This document shows positions 34,598 to 43,439 of a stretch of DNA of 64,000 nucleotides, in pieces. The notes beneath the pieces are model-generated. The model made no database searches, was not told the origin of the DNA, and saw only the letters and a list, made by a program, of their open reading frames with translations. Origin of the DNA: an uncultured Eubacterium sp. (GTDB lineage Bacteria; Bacillota; Clostridia; Oscillospirales; Acutalibacteraceae); the NCBI GenBank assembly GCA_934561395.1, contig CAKTGF010000005.1, positions 116,604 to 180,603 of the forward strand. Reading direction: 5' to 3'. The position numbers and the translations under genes were made by a program. Each line of letters begins with the position of its first letter. Positions within the stretch are counted from its first letter, which is position 1.

Positions 34598-35614
34598 GTG
34601 TTAAATAGCTTTTTTGTTAACGCTGCCGTTTCAAACGGTATGCAAGCATTAAAATGGCTTTATTGGTTTTTTGGTATTTGTATGCAGGGCTTGTTAACCC
34701 TGTTTAACAACCAATACTTTGCGGCACTTGTTGTGTTTACAATTATTACCCGCCTTGTTTTGTTCCCACTTAACCTGAGGCAGCAAAAAACCTTGGCAAA
34801 AACAACAAGGCTTCAGCCGAAAATCCAAAAAATCCAAAAGAAATACGCCAACACTAACGACCCTCGTGACCGTCAAAAGATGAACGAGGAAATGCAGGCT
34901 CTTTATGCCCGTGAGGGTCACAACCCCATGAGCATGGGCTGCGGACCGATGATTTTCCAAATGATATTCCTTATGGGTGTTATCGGTATTATTTATTACC
35001 CCATTCAGTATTTAATTGGGGTTAAGCTTGATAATGAGGTTTCAAACGCAATTGTTGCGTCGCTTTCAGACATTCAGGCACAGCTTGGCGTGGACACAGG
35101 CAGAGGATATTATTTCCAGCTCGATATAATTCAGCATTTTAAGGAATATAAGGATGTTCTCATTACAGAATACGGCAACCTTTTCACTGACGACAAGGTA
35201 GCCGCTATTGAGGAATATCAAAGAAATATGATGATTGGCAAAATTGATATGAGCCAAACACCCCACTGGAAAGACGGCATTATTGTTATTGTTCCGATTT
35301 TATGTCTTGTGTCATCGTTGGCATCCTCGGTTATGTCAACCTTTATCCAAAAGAAAACCAACCCGGCAGCAGCGGCTCAGCAGGGTCAAATGCTTATGAT
35401 GATGTTAATGATGCCCTTTGTATCATTTTGGTTCTCATTCCAAGTGCCGGCAGCAGTTGGATTTTATTGGATAGTTTCAAACATTGTTGCCATAGTTCAA
35501 CAGGCAGTTATGGCAAAATTCTTCCCGCCAAAGCGCAATATGGCAAGGTCAATGATTGAGGGCACCGTTGAGCGCCGTTCAAGGGAAGCAAGCATTAAAA
35601 AAATTAAAGATTAG
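34598..35614 (+). CDS. yidC: Membrane protein insertase YidC/OxaA
   Basis: A 338-residue membrane insertase of the Firmicutes SpoIIIJ type. Core segments: FAALVVFTIITRLVLFPLNL (with the groove arginine), QKKYANTNDPRDRQKMNEEM cytoplasmic hairpin, MGCGPMIFQMIFLMGVIGII, and the C-terminal PFVSFWFSFQVPAAVGFYWI. No lipoprotein signal is evident. GTG start after CAGAGGA. Part of the rpmH-rnpA-yidD-yidC-jag operon. Confidence 0.93.
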   Translation: MLNSFFVNAAVSNGMQALKWLYWFFGICMQGLLTLFNNQYFAALVVFTIITRLVLFPLNLRQQKTLAKTTRLQPKIQKIQKKYANTNDPRDRQKMNEEMQALYAREGHNPMSMGCGPMIFQMIFLMGVIGIIYYPIQYLIGVKLDNEVSNAIVASLSDIQAQLGVDTGRGYYFQLDIIQHFKEYKDVLITEYGNLFTDDKVAAIEEYQRNMMIGKIDMSQTPHWKDGIIVIVPILCLVSSLASSVMSTFIQKKTNPAAAAQQGQMLMMMLMMPFVSFWFSFQVPAAVGFYWIVSNIVAIVQQAVMAKFFPPKRNMARSMIEGTVERRSREASIKKIKD

Positions 35615-35629
35615 TATGTCGGAGGATAT

Positions 35630-36568
35630 ATGATAAAGGAATTTATCGGTGTCGGCAAAAGCATTGATGAGGCAACTCAGGCAGCAAAGGCCGGCTTAGC
35701 AGCGCCTCTCACAGCAGACATTAAGATTGAGGTTGTTGAAATGCCCAAAAAAGGCTTTTTAGGCTTTGGTGCAAAGCAGGCTCAGGTTAAGGCAAGCTAT
35801 GATGACGGCAAAAAGGAAAAAAAGGCTCCGAAAAAGAACGCTCCAAAGCAAAGGAGTGAAAATAAAAAGCAGGCACAGCCCGCAAAGCAGGTTAAGAAGG
35901 ACGCCCCCAAGAAGAGCGCACCTGCACCTAAGGCTGAGAATGTTGAAAAGGCAGAGCCTAAAAAGGAAAGAGATTTTCCTGAAACAGTTGACCTTGATTA
36001 TGCAAAGAACTACCTTGCAGAAATCGTAAAAGGTCTTAACATTGAAAACGCAGAAATCACTGCACAGTATGAGCAGGGCGTTATTTCAATGGAACTTGAG
36101 TGCGGAGAGGATTACGGCATCATTATCGGTCGCCGTGGCGAAACACTTGACTCAATACAATATCTTCTTTCTTTAGCTATGAAGAAGGTTTCAAACGGCT
36201 ATGTAAGAGTTGTGGTTAACATCGGCAATTACAGAGAGAAGAGAAACGAAACATTAAAATATCTTGCTACAAAGAACGCAAAATATGTTCTTCGTTCAGG
36301 CAGAAGATATACATTTGAACCAATGAATCCTTATGAAAGAAGAATTGTTCACACAGCGATTCAGGAAATTGACGGCGTTGAATCACGCTCAATCGGCTAC
36401 AACCAAGACAGAAGAGTTGTTATTGAGCCGGTGGGCGGAGTAAGGCCTCGCCAATCATCAGGCAGGGGCGGCAGACCTCAATCACGCACACAGGCACCGG
36501 CACAAAGGGCGCCCAAGGCTGATATTGAAGGCCCACGCTTCGGCAAAATTCAGGTTAACAAGGATTAA
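35630..36568 (+). CDS. jag: RNA-binding protein Jag/KhpB
   Basis: 312 residues: Jag-N domain (1-50; GVGKSIDEATQAAKAGL, KGFLGFGAKQAQV), a Lys/Ala/Pro-rich linker (about 55-115), a KH domain (about 120-205; YGIIIGRRGETLDSIQYLL) and an R3H domain (about 210-265; ending with RRIVHTAIQE), then an Arg/Gln-rich tail. KhpB pairs with KhpA to bind RNA and influence cell division and elongation. Last gene of the yidC operon, 15 bases after it. Confidence 0.94.
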   Translation: MIKEFIGVGKSIDEATQAAKAGLAAPLTADIKIEVVEMPKKGFLGFGAKQAQVKASYDDGKKEKKAPKKNAPKQRSENKKQAQPAKQVKKDAPKKSAPAPKAENVEKAEPKKERDFPETVDLDYAKNYLAEIVKGLNIENAEITAQYEQGVISMELECGEDYGIIIGRRGETLDSIQYLLSLAMKKVSNGYVRVVVNIGNYREKRNETLKYLATKNAKYVLRSGRRYTFEPMNPYERRIVHTAIQEIDGVESRSIGYNQDRRVVIEPVGGVRPRQSSGRGGRPQSRTQAPAQRAPKADIEGPRFGKIQVNKD

Positions 36569-36578
36569 CAAAGCAAAT

Positions 36579-36620
36579 CACCCACTTATTGCTTTTGGCG
36601 GTACGGTGGGTGTTGTTTTT
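36579..36620 (+). terminator. Possible terminator after jag
   Basis: CACCCAC (36579-36585) pairs with GTGGGTG (36606-36612) across a 20-base loop, followed by TTGTTTTTTG. The stem is short, so strength is uncertain. Confidence 0.45.
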
Positions 36621-36624
36621 TGTC

Positions 36625-36653
36625 TTGAAAAAATATTGTTTTTGACTTATACT
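36625..36653 (+). promoter_or_regulatory. mnmE promoter
   Basis: TTGAAA, 17-base spacer, TATACT, 31 bases before the mnmE start codon. Confidence 0.6.
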
Positions 36654-36684
36654 TATATATGTATTTTTATTAAGGAGGAGCATT

Positions 36685-38049
36685 ATGGCGTCAACAATTG
36701 CGGCGGTTGCCACAGGCAACGCACCCGGTGGAATAGGTGTAATAAGAATAAGCGGCGACAATGCTATTGAAATAGCAAAAAAGGCCTTTCAACCCATGGA
36801 TTCCTCCGATATTACCAAGCTGCCCGGTTACAGGGCAAAGTTCGGCAACATAATTTGTGACGGAGAAAAAATCGACAATGCGGTTGCCTTGGTGTTCCGT
36901 GCTCCGAAAAGCTACACCGGCGAGGATGTTGTGGAACTATCGGTTCACGGCGGAATGCTTTTGGTGCAAAAAACATTAAAGGCGGTGCTTGCCGCAGGTG
37001 CGGTGCCGGCACAGGCAGGCGAATTTACAAAGCGTGCCTTTTTAAACGGAAAAATAGATTTAACACAGGCAGAATCTGTGGCGGAGCTTATTTCCGCCCA
37101 AGGGGAGGAAAGCCTTAAGGCAAGTTTTAACGCATTGCAGGGCTCATTAAGCACAAAAATCAATTCCGTTTTGGAAAAGCTCCTTGATGTATCGGCAGTT
37201 ATGGCTGCTTGGGTTGACTACCCCGACGAGGAAATCCCCGAGCTTACCGATACCCAATTGCAGGAAACCCTTAAAACCGTTAAGTTGCAGCTAAAGGAGC
37301 TCCTTGACGGATACGAAACAGGCCAAACCGTTAAGGGCGGAGTTGACACTGTAATTGTGGGCAGGCCCAATGTGGGCAAGTCAAGCCTTATGAACATGCT
37401 TTCGGGAACGGAAAAAAGCATTGTTACCCATATTGAGGGCACAACAAGGGATATTGTTGAACAGGATATTCGCCTTGGCAGCCTTGTTTTGCACTTAAGG
37501 GATACCGCAGGGCTCAGAGCATCGGATGATGTGGTTGAGGCAATCGGAATTGAAAGAGCCTACAAGGCCCTTGATGATGCACAGTTGGTTTATGCGGTTT
37601 TTGACTCCTCCCAAAGCCTTAGCTACAGGGATATTGATTTGGTTGAGCGCTGCAAGGGCAAAAACGCAATTGCCGTGGTTAACAAAAACGACCTTGCTCC
37701 CCTGGCGGACATCGGTTTAATTGAAAAGAGCTTTAAATCAACGGTTTATATCAGCGCAAAGCAGTATGAGGGCATGAACGAGCTTATTGCCGCCACTGAA
37801 AATATGCTTGGGGTGGCGCAGTTTGATTCCACAGCGCCGCTGCTGGCAAACGCAAGGCAATATCAAAACTGCCAAAACGCTTATGATAACATTTGCCGTG
37901 CGCTGGAGGGTGCGGAAATGGGCATTACCTTTGATGCAATCAATGTTATGATTGACAGCGCAGCAGACGAGCTTTTGTCCCTTACGGGCAAAAAGGCAAC
38001 CACAGAGGTGGTTAATAACATATTCAGTAAATTTTGTGTGGGAAAATAA
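36685..38049 (+). CDS. mnmE: tRNA modification GTPase MnmE
   Basis: Works with MnmG to modify wobble uridine 34 (cmnm5U). 454 residues: N-terminal folate-binding domain (GNAPGGIGVIRISG), helical domain, inserted G domain with G1 GRPNVGKSS, G3 DTAG in LRDTAGLRASD, G4 NKND, and the C-terminal catalytic FCVGK (CxGK). Ribosome site AAGGAGGA. Begins the mnmE-mnmG-rsmG run. Confidence 0.97.
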   Translation: MASTIAAVATGNAPGGIGVIRISGDNAIEIAKKAFQPMDSSDITKLPGYRAKFGNIICDGEKIDNAVALVFRAPKSYTGEDVVELSVHGGMLLVQKTLKAVLAAGAVPAQAGEFTKRAFLNGKIDLTQAESVAELISAQGEESLKASFNALQGSLSTKINSVLEKLLDVSAVMAAWVDYPDEEIPELTDTQLQETLKTVKLQLKELLDGYETGQTVKGGVDTVIVGRPNVGKSSLMNMLSGTEKSIVTHIEGTTRDIVEQDIRLGSLVLHLRDTAGLRASDDVVEAIGIERAYKALDDAQLVYAVFDSSQSLSYRDIDLVERCKGKNAIAVVNKNDLAPLADIGLIEKSFKSTVYISAKQYEGMNELIAATENMLGVAQFDSTAPLLANARQYQNCQNAYDNICRALEGAEMGITFDAINVMIDSAADELLSLTGKKATTEVVNNIFSKFCVGK

Positions 38050-38083
38050 TTTGGGTTCCCACAAATGATATAAAAGGTTTAAT

Positions 38084-39952
38084 ATGGAATATTTCAGCGA
38101 AAAATATGATGTAATAGTAATAGGTGCAGGGCACGCAGGTATTGAGGCTGCCCTTGCGTCGGCACGCCTTGGTGTGAGCACCGCCGTGTTTACAATTAAT
38201 CTTGACTGGGTGGGAAATATGCCCTGCAACCCGTCAATCGGCGGAACATCAAAGGGTCATTTGGTAAGAGAGATTGATGCTTTGGGCGGCGAAATGGGCA
38301 AGGCTGCGGACAAATATTCCCTGCAATCAAGAATGTTAAATCTGGGCAAGGGTCCGGCGGTTCATTCATTAAGAGCACAAATTGACCGCAGGCAGTATTC
38401 CTCGGGTATGAAACACACCCTGGAGCTGACTCATAACCTTGACATAAGGCAGGGCGAAATTGTAGACCTATATAAGAAAGAGGACGGCCTGTGGTATGTT
38501 AAAACCAAGCTTGAGGCGGTTTTTTCCGCAAAAGCGGTAATTTTGGCAACAGGCACATTCCTGGGCGGCAGGGTGTATATCGGCGATGTTTCATACGAAA
38601 GCGGACCTGACGGAATGTTCCCTGCAAAGGAGCTTTCACAGGCTCTTTATAAAATGAATATTCCCCTGCGCCGTTTTAAAACAGGCACCCCCAGCCGTGT
38701 TAACCGCAGGAGCATTAATTTTGACAACCTTGAGGTTCAGCACGGTGACGAGCTAACGGTTCCTTTTTCATTTGAAACTGAAAAGCGCCCTGAAAACAAG
38801 GTGGTTTGCCACATTACATATACTAATGAGAACACTAAAAAAATTATACTTGATAATTTGCACCGCTCCCCAATGTACAGCGGTAAGATAGAGGGCAAGG
38901 GACCGAGATACTGCCCCAGCTTTGAGGACAAAATTGTTCGCTTTTCAGACAAGGAAAGACACCAGCTGTTTATTGAGCCCTGCGGCCTTGATACCGAGGA
39001 AATGTATCTTCAGGGTTTATCGTCATCACTGCCGGAGGATGTGCAGTTAGCCTTTATTCACACCATACCCGGGCTTGAAAAGGCACAGGTTATGCGTACC
39101 GCTTATGCAATTGAATACGATTGCGTTGACCCTACTGCTTTAAAGGCAACTCTTGAGTTTAACGATTTGCCCGGGCTTTACGGCGCAGGTCAGTTTAACG
39201 GTTCAAGCGGTTATGAGGAGGCTGCGGCACAGGGCTTGGTTGCAGGCATTAACGCCGCACTTAAAATTAAGGGTGACGAGCCCATGATTTTAGACCGTGG
39301 CGGCTCATATATCGGCACTCTTGTTGACGACCTTATCACAAAGGGCTGCTCAGACCCGTACAGAATGATGACATCAAGAAGCGAATACAGGCTTGTTTTA
39401 AGGCAGGATAACGCAGACCAACGCTTAACTCCCATCGGTTATCGTGTTGGGCTTATCAGCGAGGAAAGATACCAACGCTTTTTGGCAAAGCAGGAGCAAA
39501 TAGCAAGCGAGCTTGCAAGGGTTAAGGCGCTTTCAATTCCCCTTTCCGACGAGCTGCAGCAAGCCCTTACCGAAAAGGGCACTGCTCCCCTTAAAAAGGG
39601 CTGCAAAATGATTGAGCTTTTACGCCGACCCCAAATAAGCTACAAAGACTTAGCCCCCTTTGACCCTGAAAGACCCGACCTGCCTTACGAGGTGTTTGAG
39701 CAAGTGGAGATTTCGGTTAAATACGAGGGTTACATTAAAAAGCAGGAGGCCCAAATTAGGGAAATGCGACGAATTGAATCAAAGCGTATTCCTGAGGATA
39801 TTGATTATTCTGCATTAAAGGGCTTAAGGCTGGAGGCTGTTGAAAAGCTTTCAAAAATCAGGCCTCAAAATTTGGGCCAGGCAAGCAGAATCAGCGGAGT
39901 TAACCCTGCTGACATTACAGTATTAAACATTTTATTAGAGGGTAACAATTAA
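38084..39952 (+). CDS. mnmG: tRNA uridine-5-carboxymethylaminomethyl modification enzyme MnmG
   Basis: FAD-dependent partner of MnmE. 622 residues: N-terminal FAD motif DVIVIGAGHAGIEAALAS, PCNPSIGGTSKGHLVREIDALG, the GTFLGGRVYIG block, LPGLYGAGQFNGSSGYEEAA and the C-terminal helical tRNA-binding region. Its stop codon overlaps the rsmG start by 1 base. Confidence 0.97.
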   Translation: MEYFSEKYDVIVIGAGHAGIEAALASARLGVSTAVFTINLDWVGNMPCNPSIGGTSKGHLVREIDALGGEMGKAADKYSLQSRMLNLGKGPAVHSLRAQIDRRQYSSGMKHTLELTHNLDIRQGEIVDLYKKEDGLWYVKTKLEAVFSAKAVILATGTFLGGRVYIGDVSYESGPDGMFPAKELSQALYKMNIPLRRFKTGTPSRVNRRSINFDNLEVQHGDELTVPFSFETEKRPENKVVCHITYTNENTKKIILDNLHRSPMYSGKIEGKGPRYCPSFEDKIVRFSDKERHQLFIEPCGLDTEEMYLQGLSSSLPEDVQLAFIHTIPGLEKAQVMRTAYAIEYDCVDPTALKATLEFNDLPGLYGAGQFNGSSGYEEAAAQGLVAGINAALKIKGDEPMILDRGGSYIGTLVDDLITKGCSDPYRMMTSRSEYRLVLRQDNADQRLTPIGYRVGLISEERYQRFLAKQEQIASELARVKALSIPLSDELQQALTEKGTAPLKKGCKMIELLRRPQISYKDLAPFDPERPDLPYEVFEQVEISVKYEGYIKKQEAQIREMRRIESKRIPEDIDYSALKGLRLEAVEKLSKIRPQNLGQASRISGVNPADITVLNILLEGNN

Positions 39953-40644
39953 TGATAAACAAGGATCTTGTAAAAAAACACTGTCCTTATTTAAGCGACG
40001 CACAGCTTGATATGCTGGATATTTATGCCGAGGAGCTTGTACAGTGGAACAAAAAAATGAACCTGACCGCTATTACCCAGCCTGACGAAATTGCAATTAA
40101 GCATTTTGTTGACTGCTTGATGCTGTTAGAGCATGCGAAACTAAAGGAAAACGCAAGGGTAATTGATGTGGGAACAGGCGCAGGCTTCCCTGCCATGGTG
40201 CTTAAAATCGCAAGAAATGATTTGGATTTTACCCTTGTGGACGCACTTAACAAAAGGCTTGTTTTTTTGCAGGAGGTTTTACAAAAAACAGGGCTTGATG
40301 CACAACTTGTTCACGCCCGTGCCGAGGATTTGGGAAAGGAGCCCGAATACAGGGAGGCTTTTGATTATTCCGTTGCAAGGGCGGTTGCACCCATGAATGT
40401 TTTGTGCGAATACTGCCTGCCCTTTGTTAAGGTTGGCGGAGAGCTGGTAGCCTTGAAGGGCTCAAACGATGATGTTACCCCGGCAATGGCTGCAATAGAG
40501 GAGCTTGGGGGCGAACTAAAGGCTAATGTTTCATATAAACTGCCTAATGGGGACAGCAGGTCAATAGTTATTATTAAAAAAATATCGCACACACCGACAA
40601 AATACCCAAGGAAAACCAAAAAAATAACCTCCTGTCCTCTCTAA
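39952..40644 (+). CDS. rsmG: 16S rRNA (guanine-527-N7)-methyltransferase
   Basis: A 230-residue SAM-dependent methyltransferase: VQWNKKMNLTAITQPDEIAI, SAM-binding VIDVGTGAGFPAMVLKI, LVDALNKRLVFLQEV and SVARAVAPMNVLCEYCLPFV. Loss in other species gives low-level streptomycin resistance. Directly coupled to mnmG; followed by a hairpin terminator. Confidence 0.96.
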   Translation: MINKDLVKKHCPYLSDAQLDMLDIYAEELVQWNKKMNLTAITQPDEIAIKHFVDCLMLLEHAKLKENARVIDVGTGAGFPAMVLKIARNDLDFTLVDALNKRLVFLQEVLQKTGLDAQLVHARAEDLGKEPEYREAFDYSVARAVAPMNVLCEYCLPFVKVGGELVALKGSNDDVTPAMAAIEELGGELKANVSYKLPNGDSRSIVIIKKISHTPTKYPRKTKKITSCPL

Positions 40645-40667
40645 ATGTAAATATATATGTCGATTCA

Positions 40668-40702
40668 AAAGGATTTCTCACGATGAGAAATCCTTTATTT
40701 TT
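40668..40702 (+). terminator. Terminator after rsmG
   Basis: Perfect 13-bp stem AAAGGATTTCTCA / TGAGAAATCCTTT with loop CGA, followed by ATTTTT. Confidence 0.75.
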
Positions 40703-40748
40703 GCGACAAACTATGGTAATATTAAAGCAACGAAGGGAGACAAGCTTT

Positions 40749-41567
40749 ATGAATGATATAGTATATATTCAAACAGAAAAGCTTTTGCCTAACCCCTATC
40801 AGCCAAGGCACAGATTTGAAAGCGAGGACATGCTTTCCCTTGCCAATTCAATTAAGCAAAACGGCATTTTACAGCCACTGCTAATCAAAAGGATTAACAA
40901 TTCAAACTACTTTGAGGTTGTTGCCGGGGAAAGACGACTTCGTGCCGCAATTTTAGCAGGCAGCGACACGGTGCCCTGCATTGAGCTTGAATGTTCGTAT
41001 GAGCAAAGCGCAGTTTATTCAATACTTGAAAATGTGCAAAGGTGCGACCTTACATTTTTTGAAGAGGCTGTGGCAGTTAATTATTTAACCGAGCATTTTG
41101 GGCTGACTCAGGCAGAGGTGGCAAAACGGCTTGGTAAAAGTCAGTCCGCCCTTTCAAACAAAATGCGTTTGCTTAAGCTGCCGGCGGATGTTCGCTATTT
41201 TATAGAAAAAGAAGGCTTAACCGAGAGGCACGCAAGAGCACTGCTGCAATTGGAAAGCGAAAAGGACATTTGGGCGGCGCTGAATATTATAAAGGAAAAG
41301 GGCCTTAATGTTGAACAAACAGAAAAGCTTATTGAGGGCCTGACCGACAACAAGGTTAAACCCAAGCGCAATGTGGTTAAAATATTTAAAGATGTGCGTA
41401 TTTTTGTAAATACGGTTAACAAGGCTATTGAAACCATGAAAGCATCGGGAATTAATGCAACGGCAGATAAAACAGAAACCGACGAATATATTGAATTTGT
41501 TGTTAAAATCCCCAAAACGGCACAAACGGAGGCTCCGTTAAAGGTGCTGTCATCAAATCAGGCTTAA
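40749..41567 (+). CDS. noc: ParB-like nucleoid occlusion protein Noc
   Basis: A 272-residue ParB-family protein between rsmG and parA, the standard place of noc. N-terminal ParB/Srx CTP-binding domain (LPNPYQPRHRFESEDMLSLA, VVAGERRLRAAILAG), then the helix-turn-helix VNYLTEHFGLTQAEVAKRLG with KSQSALSNKMRLLKLP. Noc binds its own sites and blocks division over the chromosome. Start 40749 follows AAGGGAGA; an earlier in-frame ATG lies in the rsmG terminator. It could alternatively be a second chromosome-partitioning ParB; the canonical Noc site was not found in the window. Confidence 0.85.
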   Translation: MNDIVYIQTEKLLPNPYQPRHRFESEDMLSLANSIKQNGILQPLLIKRINNSNYFEVVAGERRLRAAILAGSDTVPCIELECSYEQSAVYSILENVQRCDLTFFEEAVAVNYLTEHFGLTQAEVAKRLGKSQSALSNKMRLLKLPADVRYFIEKEGLTERHARALLQLESEKDIWAALNIIKEKGLNVEQTEKLIEGLTDNKVKPKRNVVKIFKDVRIFVNTVNKAIETMKASGINATADKTETDEYIEFVVKIPKTAQTEAPLKVLSSNQA

Positions 41568-41639
41568 AACGGGAAACCGTTTTAAACATATTCTCCTCTT
41601 TTCATCACGTGGAAAGGACAGGCTAATGCCTGTCCTTTC
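41564..41639 (+). terminator. Two hairpins after noc
   Basis: First stem TTAAAACGG / CCGTTTTAA with a GAAA tetraloop (41564-41585), then a perfect 12-bp stem GAAAGGACAGGC / GCCTGTCCTTTC around TAAT (41612-41639). They separate noc from the parS-parA region. Confidence 0.7.
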
Positions 41640-41656
41640 TGCATTTTAAGGCACAA

Positions 41657-41672
41657 TGTTTCACGTGAAACA
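41657..41672. promoter_or_regulatory. parS: parS centromere site 1
   Basis: Perfect 16-bp palindrome TGTTTCACGTGAAACA, the canonical ParB (Spo0J) binding site. Flanking bases extend the palindrome to CAATG...CATTG. Confidence 0.95.
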
Positions 41673-41691
41673 TTGTTAAAAAAACAACCTG

Positions 41692-41707
41692 TGTTTCACG
41701 TGAAACA
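41692..41707. promoter_or_regulatory. parS: parS centromere site 2
   Basis: Second identical TGTTTCACGTGAAACA, 35 bases (start to start) from the first and about 60 bases before parA; it may also place the parA promoter under ParB control. Confidence 0.95.
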
Positions 41708-41766
41708 CTTGCATACACTTCCTAAATGTTGTATAATTGTGACAACGACTAAAACGAGGTGAACTT

Positions 41767-42534
41767 ATGGGCAAAACAGTTGCAATCTTTAATCAAAAGG
41801 GCGGCGTTGGCAAAACAACCACATGTGTTAATATGGCGGCGGCGTTGGGCGCAAAAGGCAAAAAAACCTTGCTTATTGATGTTGACCCCCAGGGTAACTC
41901 AACCTCAGGCGTTGGCGTTGATAAAAGCCAAATTGATTATTCAACTTACGATATGCTTGTGGATGATGAAATAACCGCAAGAGCAATAATGATTGAAACC
42001 GAATTTAAAAATTTATGGCTTTTGCCTGCAAATATGAACCTTGCAGGGGCTGAGCTTGAATTGGCTGAGCACGAAAACCGCAACAGCGCACTTAAAAAGG
42101 CTATTGCCACAATCAGAATGGAGTTTGATTATATTATAATCGACTGTCCACCGTCATTGGGCTTGCTTTCAATTAATGCACTTGTGGCTGCCGACACCTT
42201 AATAGTACCCTTACAGTGCGAATATTATGCTTTAGAGGGCTTAAGCCAGCTTGTCAGCACCGTTCGCACAATAAAGCAGCACTATAACGAGCATTTGGAG
42301 CTGGAGGGTGTTTTATTCACAATGTATGACAGCAGATTAAAGCTTAATCAGCAGGTAACCGAGGAGGTTGGCAAGTTCTTTCCCAATAAGGCTTACAAAA
42401 CCATGATTCCCCGTTCCGTTAAAATTGCCGAGGCGCCAAGCTACGGCGAGCCTGTTATATATTACGAAAAATACTCGAAGCCGTCTTTTGCATACAAAAA
42501 GTTTGTTGACGAGTTTTTAAAGAATAACAAATAA
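41767..42534 (+). CDS. parA: Chromosome partitioning ATPase ParA/Soj
   Basis: A 255-residue Walker-type ATPase: deviant Walker A FNQKGGVGKTTTCVNMAAAL, LLIDVDPQGNSTSG, and IIIDCPPSLGLLSINAL. It drives origin segregation with ParB and regulates DnaA in B. subtilis. Two parS sites lie immediately upstream and parB 38 bases downstream. Confidence 0.97.
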   Translation: MGKTVAIFNQKGGVGKTTTCVNMAAALGAKGKKTLLIDVDPQGNSTSGVGVDKSQIDYSTYDMLVDDEITARAIMIETEFKNLWLLPANMNLAGAELELAEHENRNSALKKAIATIRMEFDYIIIDCPPSLGLLSINALVAADTLIVPLQCEYYALEGLSQLVSTVRTIKQHYNEHLELEGVLFTMYDSRLKLNQQVTEEVGKFFPNKAYKTMIPRSVKIAEAPSYGEPVIYYEKYSKPSFAYKKFVDEFLKNNK

Positions 42535-42572
42535 CAGCTATTAAATAAATTACCTATTGTTAGGAGGATAAT

Positions 42573-43418
42573 ATGGCTAAAAAGCAATCAGGGCTTGGAA
42601 AGGGCTTAAATTCATTACTTTTAGAGAATAATGTTGACAATTTAGCCTCATCCAGCACCTTACCCATTAATGAAATAATCCCAAACAAGGAGCAGCCCAG
42701 AAAAACCTTTGATGAGGAGGCCTTGCAGGAGCTTGCAGACTCTATAAGGCAGCACGGCGTTTTACAGCCCCTTTTGGTAAGACCTATGACCACCGGCGGC
42801 TATCAGCTTGTTGCCGGCGAGCGCCGTTGGAGAGCGTCAAGATTGGCTGAATTAAAGGAGGTTCCTGTAATTATTAAGGAGCTTTCCGACACCGAGGCAA
42901 TGGAAATTGCAATTATTGAAAATTTGCAGCGTGAGGACCTTAACCCCATTGAAGAGGCGGAGGGCTTACAGGCTTTAATTGACAAGTGCGACTATACGCA
43001 GGAGCAGGTAGCGGTATCCGTTGGCAAATCACGCCCGGCTATTGCAAACGCTTTAAGACTTTTGCGCCTGCCCGTTGAGGTAAGAGAAATGACCAAAAAC
43101 GGCGACATCAGCGCAGGTCACGCCCGTGCACTGCTGGCATTTGACAACCAAGCGATTATGCTTGAAGTTGCAAATAGTATTGTTTCAAATAAACTAACTG
43201 TTCGTGATGTTGAAAAGCTTGCAAAAAGGCCTGCCGCATCAGAGCAAAAGCCAAAGGCAAAGCGCAGGGACAGCTTTTATGACGAGGTTGAGCTTTCATT
43301 AACAGAGGCCTTGGGCAGAAGAGTTAAGGTTTATAACGGCCGTTCAAAGGGCACCCTTGAAATAGAGTTCTATTCAATTGACGACCTGAAGGAAATTGCA
43401 AATTCCCTTGCAAAATAA
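42573..43418 (+). CDS. parB: Chromosome partitioning protein ParB/Spo0J
   Basis: A 281-residue ParB with GLGKGLNSLL at the N-terminus, LPINEIIPNKEQPRKTFDEE, the CTP-binding VAGERRWRASRLAEL and ENLQREDLNPIEEA, helix-turn-helix SVGKSRPAIANALRLLRLP, and the C-terminal dimer domain. Binds the two parS sites upstream of parA. Ribosome site TAGGAGGA. Confidence 0.96.
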   Translation: MAKKQSGLGKGLNSLLLENNVDNLASSSTLPINEIIPNKEQPRKTFDEEALQELADSIRQHGVLQPLLVRPMTTGGYQLVAGERRWRASRLAELKEVPVIIKELSDTEAMEIAIIENLQREDLNPIEEAEGLQALIDKCDYTQEQVAVSVGKSRPAIANALRLLRLPVEVREMTKNGDISAGHARALLAFDNQAIMLEVANSIVSNKLTVRDVEKLAKRPAASEQKPKAKRRDSFYDEVELSLTEALGRRVKVYNGRSKGTLEIEFYSIDDLKEIANSLAK

Positions 43419-43439
43419 TCATTTTTAAGGAGTATATAA

